A stretch of DNA of 64,000 nt from Methylococcus capsulatus (GTDB taxonomy: Bacteria; Pseudomonadota; Gammaproteobacteria; Methylococcales; Methylococcaceae), in contig NZ_CP104311.1 in NCBI RefSeq assembly GCF_036864975.1, forward strand, positions 2,086,001 through 2,150,000, written 5' to 3'. The notes below the pieces were generated by a model. It saw only the letters and a program-made list of their open reading frames with translations, searched no databases and was not told the DNA's origin. Each line of letters opens with the position of its first letter. Position 1 is the first letter of the stretch. Below are positions 7,459 through 15,541 of this stretch, piece after piece. Both the position numbers and the translations under genes were made by a program.

Positions 7459-10098
7459 GTGAATATTCCCCAACTGGCCGCCAATATGGCCGAACGCTTC
7501 GCCCGCCGGCCGGGGCGGGTCCTGGCTCTCGCCATGGCGTTCTCGGTGTTGTCTCTCTGGGCGGTTTTCCAACTGCCGGTCTATACTTCCCGCCAGGCCC
7601 TGCTGCCGCACGACAACGCCGTTGCCCAGCGCTTCGACGCTTTCCTGAAGAAATTCGGCGCCGCTTCCGACCTGATCGTGGTCCTGGAAGGGGCACCTCC
7701 GGATGAACTGAAGACATTCGCCGACGAACTGGCGAGCGCCCTCGCTGCCGAGCCCGAAATCGCCCAGGCGACGGCACGGGTCGATCTGCGTTTTCTGCTG
7801 GAGCACGCCTATCTGGCCGTACCTGAAGATCGGCTCAAAGCGCTGGCGGGCACGCTCGACAGGTTTGCGGGAGCTGCCATCCCCAGCGATGCCCCTCGGA
7901 TCGACGCGGCTCTGGACCGCCTTCGCGAGCGCCTCGAAGAGGCGCCCGCCGCGCCCGATGCCGGTATCGACATTCCCACGGCCGAGACCGGCCTGAAACT
8001 GCTGGCGGTTCTGCTCGACGAGTGGCACCGCTGGCTCGCCGCGGGCGAGGTGCCGGCCGCGCTCGACTGGGGACGGCTGCTGGCCGGCCAGGGCGGGAGC
8101 GAGGTCGCCAATGAAGGCTATTTCGTCTCGCGCGACGGGCGTATGTACTTCCTGTTCGTGCACCCGGCGAGCGCTTCGGAGGATTTCACCGCCACCGGGC
8201 CGTTCATCGAAAAGGTGAGAGACGTGGCGGCAACGCAGGCGGCGAAGACTCGGGCAGCCGGCCGGGTCGCGCCCAAGGTGGGGCTGACCGGGCTGCCGGC
8301 CATAGAGTACGAAGAGCACGTCAGCATCCGCCACGACATAGCGCTGGTGGTCGGTTCCGCCGCCAGCCTGATCGTCCTCCTGATTCTGGCGGTGGTGCGG
8401 AGCTGGCGCTGGGCGCTGGTCATCTTCGTTCCCATGGGCCTCGGGGTGTTGTGGAGCCTGGGCCTGGCGCTGGTGACCGTCGGCCATCTCACTCTCATCA
8501 CCGCCAGCTTCATTGCCATCCTGTTCGGTCTGGGTGCGGATTACGGCATCTTCACCTCGGCGCGGATCGCCGAGGAGCGTCGTCGCGGTAAACCGCTGAC
8601 CGAGGCGATCGGGGCAGGGATGGGCGCTTCCTTCCAGGCGGTGTTCACCGCGGGCGGCGCCTCGGTGGTGATTTTCGGGGCTTTGGCCACGGTCGATTTC
8701 CCCGGCTTTTCCGAACTGGGGCTGGTGGCGGCCAAGGGAGTGATGCTGATCCTGGTCAGTACCTGGCTGGTCCAGCCGGCGCTGTATGCCTTGCTGCCGC
8801 CGAAACTCGCGCCGTTGCCGGCCGCGGCGTCTGCCGGGGCGATCGAGCCGGGCCGTATGCCTTTCCGGGGAAGCGTCGCCGTGATCCTGGTCGCGGGGGC
8901 GTTGGCTACGGCGGCATTCGGCATCGGAAGCGGCTACGAGCTTCCCTTCGATTACGACGTGCTTTCGCTGTTGCCGAAAGACTCCGAGTCAGCCTACTAC
9001 CAGAACCGTATGGTCGCGGAGAGCGACTATCAGGCGGAAGTGGTCATCTTTACCGCACCAGACCTCGAAGAGGCCCGACGCATCGCAGCGGAGGCGGGCA
9101 GGCTGGGGAGCGTGGCCAAGGTGCAGTCGCTCATGGACCTGTTTCCGCCCGACGCCGACGCACGCGCCCTCGAGGCCCGGCGCATCGGCGAACTTGCTGA
9201 CGACGGCTATGCGGTCCGATTGGCCAGGCTCGCCGCCATCGGTCTGCCGGAAGGGACTTTCGGACGCGTGCGGACGATTCTGGAGAAGGGCGGCGATTTC
9301 ATCGACCAGTCCCAGGAGCTGGCATTCTCGGCCGGGCATTCCGGGCTGGTGGCGGCTTTGGAAGACGTACGGGGGAGGCTGGATGCAGTCCGGTCCGCCA
9401 TCGAGGCCGATCCCGTCCAGGCCCGGGAGCGCAGCGAGCGGTTCTTCCGGATGCTGCTGTCGGCGGCGGAGCGGGGCGTGGCACTGCTGGCGGAGTGGCG
9501 CCAGGCGCGGCCCATCACCCCGGCCCAACTTCCGCCGGCTTTGCGGGACCGGTTTTTCGCCGCCGACGGGACGGTTGCAGTGTACGCTTTTCCGGCAAAA
9601 ACTGTGTATGATCCCGCCAACCTCGACAGGCTGATGCAGGAAATTTATGGCGTGTCGCCCGATGCGACCGGCTTCCCGGCCACCCATCAGGTGTTCTCCA
9701 AGTCCGTGGTGGAAAGCTTCACCCATGGAACTCGTGAGGCGGTGACCGTTTGCCTGCTGTGGCTGATGGCTCTCTGCGGCATCCGCTACAACTATGCCAA
9801 CATCATCGCTTTGCCCCTGGTCATCGCCCTGGCGGTGGATTACGGCGTATGGTTCTCCCAGCGCTGGTTCGACCTCAAGGACCGTTCGCTGACGCAGATC
9901 AATCGGGTCGCGGGGAGGGTGATCGGGCTCGCCGCCGGCACCGAGCTGGCGGGACTGGGGGCGATCACCCTGGCGAACTATCGCGGCGTGTCCAGCCTGG
10001 GCGTCAACATCACCGTCGGTCTCCTGTGCTGCTTGGCCGCGACCCTGTGGGTGGCACCGGCGATCGGACAGCTTCTCGATTCAAGAAAGAAACCATGA
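7459..10098 (+). CDS. bstA: BstA: RND/MMPL-family sterol transporter, inner membrane
   Basis: An 879-residue RND-superfamily pump of the HpnN/MmpL type. A transmembrane helix near residue 20 is followed by a large periplasmic domain, a cluster of helices (about 280-440), and then a second copy of the same plan (helix near 475, periplasmic domain, helices about 755-875). Each half has the MMPL signature with the proton-relay aspartate, GADYGIFTSARI in the first and AVDYGVWFSQRWF in the second. Its place directly before a periplasmic binding protein and a TPR lipoprotein, ahead of the sterol demethylase genes, matches BstA of Methylococcus capsulatus, known to take part in sterol transport. Start is GTG at 7459 without an evident ribosome site; ATG at 7486 is an alternative. 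Its stop overlaps bstB by four bases (ATGA). Confidence 0.9.
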   Translation: MNIPQLAANMAERFARRPGRVLALAMAFSVLSLWAVFQLPVYTSRQALLPHDNAVAQRFDAFLKKFGAASDLIVVLEGAPPDELKTFADELASALAAEPEIAQATARVDLRFLLEHAYLAVPEDRLKALAGTLDRFAGAAIPSDAPRIDAALDRLRERLEEAPAAPDAGIDIPTAETGLKLLAVLLDEWHRWLAAGEVPAALDWGRLLAGQGGSEVANEGYFVSRDGRMYFLFVHPASASEDFTATGPFIEKVRDVAATQAAKTRAAGRVAPKVGLTGLPAIEYEEHVSIRHDIALVVGSAASLIVLLILAVVRSWRWALVIFVPMGLGVLWSLGLALVTVGHLTLITASFIAILFGLGADYGIFTSARIAEERRRGKPLTEAIGAGMGASFQAVFTAGGASVVIFGALATVDFPGFSELGLVAAKGVMLILVSTWLVQPALYALLPPKLAPLPAAASAGAIEPGRMPFRGSVAVILVAGALATAAFGIGSGYELPFDYDVLSLLPKDSESAYYQNRMVAESDYQAEVVIFTAPDLEEARRIAAEAGRLGSVAKVQSLMDLFPPDADARALEARRIGELADDGYAVRLARLAAIGLPEGTFGRVRTILEKGGDFIDQSQELAFSAGHSGLVAALEDVRGRLDAVRSAIEADPVQARERSERFFRMLLSAAERGVALLAEWRQARPITPAQLPPALRDRFFAADGTVAVYAFPAKTVYDPANLDRLMQEIYGVSPDATGFPATHQVFSKSVVESFTHGTREAVTVCLLWLMALCGIRYNYANIIALPLVIALAVDYGVWFSQRWFDLKDRSLTQINRVAGRVIGLAAGTELAGLGAITLANYRGVSSLGVNITVGLLCCLAATLWVAPAIGQLLDSRKKP

Positions 10099-10940
10099 CA
10101 GACAAGATTACGCGCTTTTCCCTCCTGGCGGCCCTGCTGGCCCCCTTCGTTCCCGCGCAGGCCGGCGCCCCCGCACCGGTGGTCGTCTGTTACCCGGGGG
10201 GAGCCGTGAATGAGCGCGACGCCGATCAGGCGATGGATGCGATGCTGCGGGTGGTGGAGCGGGTAGGGCAGTGGCCGGAGAAGAGTTTCAGCAGCGTGTT
10301 CACCGCGAAGGTGGCGGATTGCGGAAAACTCATGGCGGAAATGAAGCCCGCGTTCGCGATCACTTCGCTGGCGCTATACCTGGACATGCGCGGCCAATAC
10401 GATCTGGTGCCTGTGGTTCAGCCCAGGATCGACGGACGTACCAGCGAGCGTTACCGGGTCGTGGCAAAGCAGGGCAGGTTCCACGACATGGACGAACTCA
10501 AGGGCAGGACGCTGGGGGGTACCATGCTGGATGAACCGGCCTTCCTCGGCAAGATCGTGTTTGCGGGCAAGTATGATCCGGAAAAGGATTTCGCCCTCCA
10601 GCCTTCGCGCCAGGCGATCCGGGCCCTGCGCTCCCTGGACAAGGGCGAGCTGGATGCGGTGGTGCTCAATGAACAGCAGTTCGCGGGTCTGAGCGCGCTG
10701 CAGTTGGCGAGTCCGGTGGAGACGGTGTTCACATCCGCGGAGATTCCGCTGATGGGTGTGGTGGCCAATGCCCGGTTGACTTCGGCCCAGGAACGGGCGC
10801 GCTTCGCCCAGGCGCTGGAAACCCTGTGTGCCGATCCCGAAGGCAGGAAGCTGTGCGACCTGTTTGGTATCCAGTCTTTCGTAGCGGTGGATCCCACCGT
10901 GTTCGATCCCATGGCCAGGCTCTGGCTGGCGCGGAACTGA
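10095..10940 (+). CDS. bstB: BstB: periplasmic sterol-binding protein
   Basis: A 281-residue secreted protein with an N-terminal signal peptide (TRFSLLAALLAPFVPAQAGA) followed by a two-lobed periplasmic binding fold of the PhnD-like type. Visible features include the N-terminal strand PVVVCYPGGAVNERDADQ, the crossing segment RYRVVAKQGRFHDMDELKG and LGGTMLDEPAFLGKIVF. In Methylococcus BstB binds sterols and is thought to carry them across the periplasm. The start ATG at 10095 overlaps the bstA stop by four bases, indicating translational coupling. Family members usually bind small polar ligands such as phosphonates, so use for sterols is a striking change of ligand class. Confidence 0.88.
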   Translation: MTDKITRFSLLAALLAPFVPAQAGAPAPVVVCYPGGAVNERDADQAMDAMLRVVERVGQWPEKSFSSVFTAKVADCGKLMAEMKPAFAITSLALYLDMRGQYDLVPVVQPRIDGRTSERYRVVAKQGRFHDMDELKGRTLGGTMLDEPAFLGKIVFAGKYDPEKDFALQPSRQAIRALRSLDKGELDAVVLNEQQFAGLSALQLASPVETVFTSAEIPLMGVVANARLTSAQERARFAQALETLCADPEGRKLCDLFGIQSFVAVDPTVFDPMARLWLARN

Positions 10941-10944
10941 CGCA

Positions 10945-11748
10945 TTGCATACCGTGCGTCTGTTTGCTGCCGGTATTCTGGCGGGGGTCCTGGCCGGTTG
11001 CGGCGGCCTCCACCGCGATGGCATTCCGGCAGGTCCGTCGGCGGGCTGTCCCCGGCTGACCGCCGCCGCCCTGAGTGCCGGTCAGGATGCACTCGGTCCT
11101 TCCAGCGAAACGCGGGAGCTGGAATGTGCCCTGGATTTCCTGCGCGGCTCGGATGACCCAGCGTTACGCCGCAGTTCCCTGGGCAGCCGGATTTGCCTGC
11201 ATCTCGCCGAGCGCAATTCCGATCCGGCGGAGCGTGCGCGCTTCGCCAGGGAGGGGGTGGAGCGCGCCGAAGCCGCGCTGGCGCAAGGCGGAGAGGATGA
11301 CGGCGCGGTCCATTATTATCTGGCTGCAAACCTGGGGCTGGCCGTGCGCGATGACATGACGGCGGCGCTGGCGAATCTGCACCGGCTGGAGCACGAGTCC
11401 GAGGCGGCGGTGAAGCTGAGTCCCGATTTCGATGACGGCGGCCCCTTGCGGCTCTTGGGCATGTTGTACCTCAAGGCCCCGGCCTGGCCCGCAGGGATGG
11501 GCGACGGCGACAAGGCTCTGGACCTGCTCGGACAGGCGGTGGAAAGACACCCCGGGCACCCCCTCAACCATCTGTTCTATGCCGAGGCCCTGTGGGAAGT
11601 GAACGGCGAGAGCGAAAGCCGGCGAGTCGAGGAGGAAATGGCCGCCGGTTGGAGATTGCTGGAGTCCGGAAGCTGGGGATACAACAAACAAATATGGGAA
11701 CGGGAGTTCGCCGATCTTCGCCAGGAGATCGGGGCGCCCGCTAGGTAG
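10945..11748 (+). CDS. bstC: BstC: TPR-type sterol-binding lipoprotein
   Basis: A 267-residue helical protein with a lipoprotein signal (LFAAGILAGVLAGC), so it should be anchored by the cysteine, probably to the outer membrane. The body resembles TatT-type TPR proteins: paired helices such as AREGVERAEAALAQGG, YYLAANLGLAVRDD and LNHLFYAEALWEVNGE. It follows bstB by four bases and is the third part of the transporter. The start is TTG at 10945 or, in the same frame, GTG at 10954; both give a workable signal peptide. It was identified as BstC from the order bstA-bstB-bstC and the TPR lipoprotein character. Confidence 0.87.
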   Translation: MHTVRLFAAGILAGVLAGCGGLHRDGIPAGPSAGCPRLTAAALSAGQDALGPSSETRELECALDFLRGSDDPALRRSSLGSRICLHLAERNSDPAERARFAREGVERAEAALAQGGEDDGAVHYYLAANLGLAVRDDMTAALANLHRLEHESEAAVKLSPDFDDGGPLRLLGMLYLKAPAWPAGMGDGDKALDLLGQAVERHPGHPLNHLFYAEALWEVNGESESRRVEEEMAAGWRLLESGSWGYNKQIWEREFADLRQEIGAPAR

Positions 11749-11781
11749 CATTCTCTTCCGCTCTTTTCCGAGGCGCCGACC

Positions 11782-12891
11782 ATGAGCCGATCGATCAGAA
11801 ACCAAGATGTCCCCGAACTGCCCCGTCGGCGGCAGGTCCGCACCGTCGGCATGAGCGGCAATTACTGGTATGTGGTCGAGATCGACGGCAGGCTCAAGCC
11901 CCGGCAAGTCAAACGGGTGCGTTTCTGGGGACAGGACATCGCGTTGTTCCGCGACGCTGCTGGCGAACTGCATGCCGTGGAAGACCGTTGCCCGCATCGG
12001 CAACTCCCGCTGTCCCAGGGCTTCGTCGAGGGGGGAAACCTGGTCTGTACCTATCATGGATGGAAATTCGATGGCTGCGGCCGGTGCACCGAAATCCACC
12101 ATGAGCTTGGCAAGGGCCGTACCAGGTTACCTAGAATCCGCATCAGGACCTATCCCGTCAAGGCGCAATGGGGGCTCATCTGGCTGTTTCCGGGCGATCC
12201 CGCCCTGGCGGACGGCACCCCGCTGCCGACGATCCCGCAGCTCGAAGGGGGGCAGCCCTGGCCGTTCTTCCCGATCGACGTGACGATCAAAGCGCACTTC
12301 TCGATGATCGTGGAGAACGTCTGCGACTTCAACCACGAATACCTGCACCGGCACAAACGCCCCTTCCTGCAGCCTATCCTGCGCGAGTGGAAGCAGGACG
12401 CCGACAGTGTTCGGGTCTACTACGACACCCGTTTCGACGGGAGCCCCGTCGCCAAGCTCTTCATGGAAGGCGGGGCGCGTGATCTCAACGAGATCGAGAT
12501 CTGGTACCAGTACCCTTATCAGGGTTCCGACATCGGCGGCAAGTACATCCACTGGCTGTTCATGCTGCCGGAGGACGAGCGCACCACCCGCTGTTTCTTC
12601 GTCTTCCTGTTCGGGCCGATCCATGTCCCGATCGTGAACTGGAAGATGCCCGAATTCCTGCGCAAGCCCATCCTCTGGTTCACCAACAAGTGGTACATCG
12701 AGCCCCTGTTGGGCGAGGACAAATGGGCGCTGGAATTGGAGCAGGACGGTTTCGAGCGCCATCCCGATGCGCCGCAGATCGAGCTCAATCCGGCCATCAG
12801 CTCGTTCCAGAAGTTGTCGCTGGAGAAGTGGAAGGCTTACCAGCAGTCCATGGAGAGAGCCGGGCCAAAGCCGGCGGCAGACCCGGCATGA
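11782..12891 (+). CDS. sdmA: SdmA: Rieske-type sterol C-4 demethylase oxygenase
   Basis: A 369-residue Rieske non-heme iron oxygenase. The [2Fe-2S] ligands are C70 and H72 (CPHRQ) and C89 and H92 (CTYHGW). The mononuclear iron site lies in ENVCDFNHEYLHRH, with D182, H185 and H189 the likely metal or bridging residues. In Methylococcus SdmA oxidises a C-4 methyl group of the sterol, a job done in eukaryotes by an unrelated di-iron membrane oxidase. No reductase or ferredoxin gene is next to it, so the electron donor must be encoded elsewhere. The gene starts 33 bases after bstC and overlaps sdmB by four bases. Confidence 0.9.
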   Translation: MSRSIRNQDVPELPRRRQVRTVGMSGNYWYVVEIDGRLKPRQVKRVRFWGQDIALFRDAAGELHAVEDRCPHRQLPLSQGFVEGGNLVCTYHGWKFDGCGRCTEIHHELGKGRTRLPRIRIRTYPVKAQWGLIWLFPGDPALADGTPLPTIPQLEGGQPWPFFPIDVTIKAHFSMIVENVCDFNHEYLHRHKRPFLQPILREWKQDADSVRVYYDTRFDGSPVAKLFMEGGARDLNEIEIWYQYPYQGSDIGGKYIHWLFMLPEDERTTRCFFVFLFGPIHVPIVNWKMPEFLRKPILWFTNKWYIEPLLGEDKWALELEQDGFERHPDAPQIELNPAISSFQKLSLEKWKAYQQSMERAGPKPAADPA

Positions 12892-13874
12892 CCACACTGG
12901 TCACCGGCGCCACCGGCCATCTCGGCGCCAATCTGGTTCGGGCGCTGCTGGCCCGGGGCGAGAAGGTGCGCGCCTTCATCCGCCGACAAAGCGACGTCGC
13001 GGCGTTGGACGGCTTGGCGGTCGAGCGGGCCTACGGCGATCTGCGCGACCGCCGCTCGATCCGGGATGCGCTGGAAGGTGTGGAGCGGTTGTACCACACC
13101 GCGGCCTTCGTCAGTATCCGCGACGGTGACCGCCAGGAGCTGTTCGACGTCAACGTGGTCGGCACTCGCATGCTGATGCAGGAGGCGCGGCGGGCCGGCG
13201 TGCGTCGGGTGGTGCATACCAGCTCCTTCGGCGCGGTCGGCATCAACCCCCAAGGCGCATCGAACGAACACTGGACAGTCAGCCCGTTCGAACCGGGCAC
13301 CGACTACGAACGGACCAAGGCCGTGTCGGAACACGACGTGATCCTCGAAGCCGTGCGCGGCCTCGACGTGACCATCGTCAACCCGGCCGCGATCGTCGGT
13401 CCGTGGGATTTCCGGCCCAGCCTGGTCGGCCGTACCATCCTCGACTTCGCCCATGGCCGGATGAGGGCGTTCGTTCCCGGTGCCTTCGACTTCGTCCCGA
13501 TGCGCGACGTGGTGGCTGCGGAACTGCTGGCCATGGACAAAGGCATCCGCGGTGAGCGCTATCTCGTCACCGGCGAGCACTGCACCATCGGTCAGATACT
13601 GCAATGGCTGGAGGAGCTGACCGGGCAGCCGCGTCCGAAGCTCGCGATCCCGCCGCGCCTCATGCAGGGCATCGCGCTGCTGAAGGACCCGCTGGAACGC
13701 CGTTTTTTCCCCCGCCGGACGCCACGCTTCAACTACCACTCCATCCGCCTGCTCAACTCGGGCAAGCGCGGGGATTCCTCACGGAGCCGGCGCGAACTGG
13801 GCCTGGTCCCGACTTCCACCCGTGCGGCTTTCGCCGATGCCGTGGCCTGGTTCAGGGAGAGGGGGATGATCTGA
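12888..13874 (+). CDS. sdmB: SdmB: NAD(P)-dependent sterol C-4 dehydrogenase/decarboxylase
   Basis: A 328-residue extended short-chain dehydrogenase of the 3-beta-HSD/NSDHL type. The dinucleotide loop is GATGHLG at residues 7-13, and the catalytic Tyr/Lys pair is Y140 and K144 (YERTK) with S112-S113 upstream. It is expected to oxidise the 3-hydroxyl after SdmA has made the 4-carboxylate, releasing CO2 and leaving a 3-ketosterol. The ATG at 12888 overlaps the sdmA stop (ATGA). Its last 23 bases overlap the end of the convergent L,D-transpeptidase gene. A 3-ketoreductase to finish the cycle is not seen nearby. Confidence 0.9.
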   Translation: MTTLVTGATGHLGANLVRALLARGEKVRAFIRRQSDVAALDGLAVERAYGDLRDRRSIRDALEGVERLYHTAAFVSIRDGDRQELFDVNVVGTRMLMQEARRAGVRRVVHTSSFGAVGINPQGASNEHWTVSPFEPGTDYERTKAVSEHDVILEAVRGLDVTIVNPAAIVGPWDFRPSLVGRTILDFAHGRMRAFVPGAFDFVPMRDVVAAELLAMDKGIRGERYLVTGEHCTIGQILQWLEELTGQPRPKLAIPPRLMQGIALLKDPLERRFFPRRTPRFNYHSIRLLNSGKRGDSSRSRRELGLVPTSTRAAFADAVAWFRERGMI

Positions 13875-15297
13875 CCCCGGGCCGGTCGCGCTGCGGTTCT
13901 TCCAGGGCGATGCGGGTGGAAGTGGATGACGGTGGCGAATGCATGACCGTCACCGGCACTCCGAGCGAGGCCCACTGATACAGCCAGCCGGCATCTTCGG
14001 GCGCCTTGGGCCAGCGCACGTTGTGCTTCTGGGTCGACATGTTGACGCAGCCATGGCTTGCAGGGCGGCCGAAGCCATTGTGCCACCAGGCGCCGTGGAA
14101 GGCGTAATCCGAATAGAAATACTGGGCATAGGGAACGTTTTCCACGATGTAATGCCCTTTTTCCCCTTTTTTGGCCCTGCTTTTCATGGTCTTCGTGGGA
14201 AAGCGCGCATAGATGTAGAACGAGCCGGTGACCGTCGGTGTCTGCGGTTTGCCCGTGCTGACCTTGAAGGTCCGCACGGTTTGGCCGTTTTCCACCGCTG
14301 TCATCGTCTGGGTGTCGAGGTAGACGAAGATTTTCCGGTCGGTTCCCGTCGAGAAGCTCAAATCCAGCGGGGGCTCGAGATAGCCCCCCTGGACACCGCG
14401 GAAAGCGCCGGGTTCCGCGCTGACCCGTATCACACTGGAGGGCGGCCAGCCGTTGAGCGGGGTGAATTGCAGCCGGGTTTTGCCGATCCAACCCCATTTC
14501 CCGGTCATTTCTTTGCCGTCCTGAGTCTGGATCCGGACCTGCCGGCCGGCGTTTTCCCGTTCGGCCAACGGCTCGCTGAAAGTAATCTGCAAAGGCATCG
14601 CCGTGCCGAGATTCTCTGCTCCACGGAGGTTCACGTCTGCGGACACTGGCGGCGGCGTCGAAATGCGCAGCTCGAATGGAGGTAGCGGCACGCCGGTGGT
14701 GGTTTCCCAGCGAATCTGCGTCGGATAGGTGCTGCCCTGGGTGTAGTCCGAGGCGTGCAGCCTGAAGACGGTACGGGTTTCATCCGGCTGGACGGCGAGT
14801 TTCAGTCCGCCGACAGGCTCGAGTTTACCCACCGGTTGATCGAACACGAGCGTCACCGATGCGTCCGGAGCCAAGCTGCGATCCGGCGGTCCTTCCAGGG
14901 TGGGCATACCCACGGTCGTGAATTCCGCCACTTCGGTTCGCTTCTCGTTGGACCAGATACGTTCCACCGTCACGGTGAGGGTATAGTGCTTGCCAAAGGC
15001 GAGTGGAGGGGGGAACTCGAAACGCTCCGGTTCCCTGGCGGCCGTCACTACCGTTCCGTCGTCTTCCCGCAGTTCCACGGCTGCGATCCGGGTACCTACA
15101 CCGACGGGTTCCGCCGTGACGGCCAGACGCGGATCGGCCATTGCCGTGCCGTTCGCCGGATATGTCACTATGCCGAAAGGAGTGAGGCGGGCGTGGAGTT
15201 CCACGGTGACCAGTGCCATCACCGCCACGGCCAGGATGCCCGCTACTACCCGGCCGCTCCCTGATCGGATCGAGCGTACGTTTGCGGATCGGTTCAC
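13852..15297 (-). CDS. L,D-transpeptidase with N-terminal Ig-like domains
   Basis: A 481-residue membrane-anchored periplasmic enzyme. One signal-anchor helix (VVAGILAVAVMALVTVELHA) is followed by about 270 residues of beta-rich Ig-like repeats (TLEGPPDRSLAPDASVTLVF and similar) and a YkuD catalytic domain from about 310. The active site is HGAWWHNGFGRPASHGC, with catalytic cysteine near residue 417. It should form 3-3 peptidoglycan cross-links or attach a protein to peptidoglycan. The layout resembles the multi-domain Ldt proteins of Actinobacteria more than the short E. coli enzymes. The start is GTG at 15297 with GGGAG seven bases upstream. Confidence 0.87.
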   Translation of the reverse strand: MNRSANVRSIRSGSGRVVAGILAVAVMALVTVELHARLTPFGIVTYPANGTAMADPRLAVTAEPVGVGTRIAAVELREDDGTVVTAAREPERFEFPPPLAFGKHYTLTVTVERIWSNEKRTEVAEFTTVGMPTLEGPPDRSLAPDASVTLVFDQPVGKLEPVGGLKLAVQPDETRTVFRLHASDYTQGSTYPTQIRWETTTGVPLPPFELRISTPPPVSADVNLRGAENLGTAMPLQITFSEPLAERENAGRQVRIQTQDGKEMTGKWGWIGKTRLQFTPLNGWPPSSVIRVSAEPGAFRGVQGGYLEPPLDLSFSTGTDRKIFVYLDTQTMTAVENGQTVRTFKVSTGKPQTPTVTGSFYIYARFPTKTMKSRAKKGEKGHYIVENVPYAQYFYSDYAFHGAWWHNGFGRPASHGCVNMSTQKHNVRWPKAPEDAGWLYQWASLGVPVTVMHSPPSSTSTRIALEEPQRDRPGVRSSPSP

Positions 15298-15541
15298 GCC
15301 ATGTCTCCCTTTTGGTTTCGATGCCAGAAACCCTGATTTTGAATTTTATCGGGATTTGCGCTCAAACGTTATATGGGCCGGCAGCGTTGCTCGGGGCCAG
15401 AATGCCGCGCAGCGGGCCGCCGGTCGTCGCATAGGCAACGAGGCATCGAGCCATCGATCGACTTGCAGGCCCGGAACACGTAAAGTGTCGCGGTCTTGAA
15501 CTATCGGTACCTAGCGACCCGGTTCCGTCAACACAGAAGCC

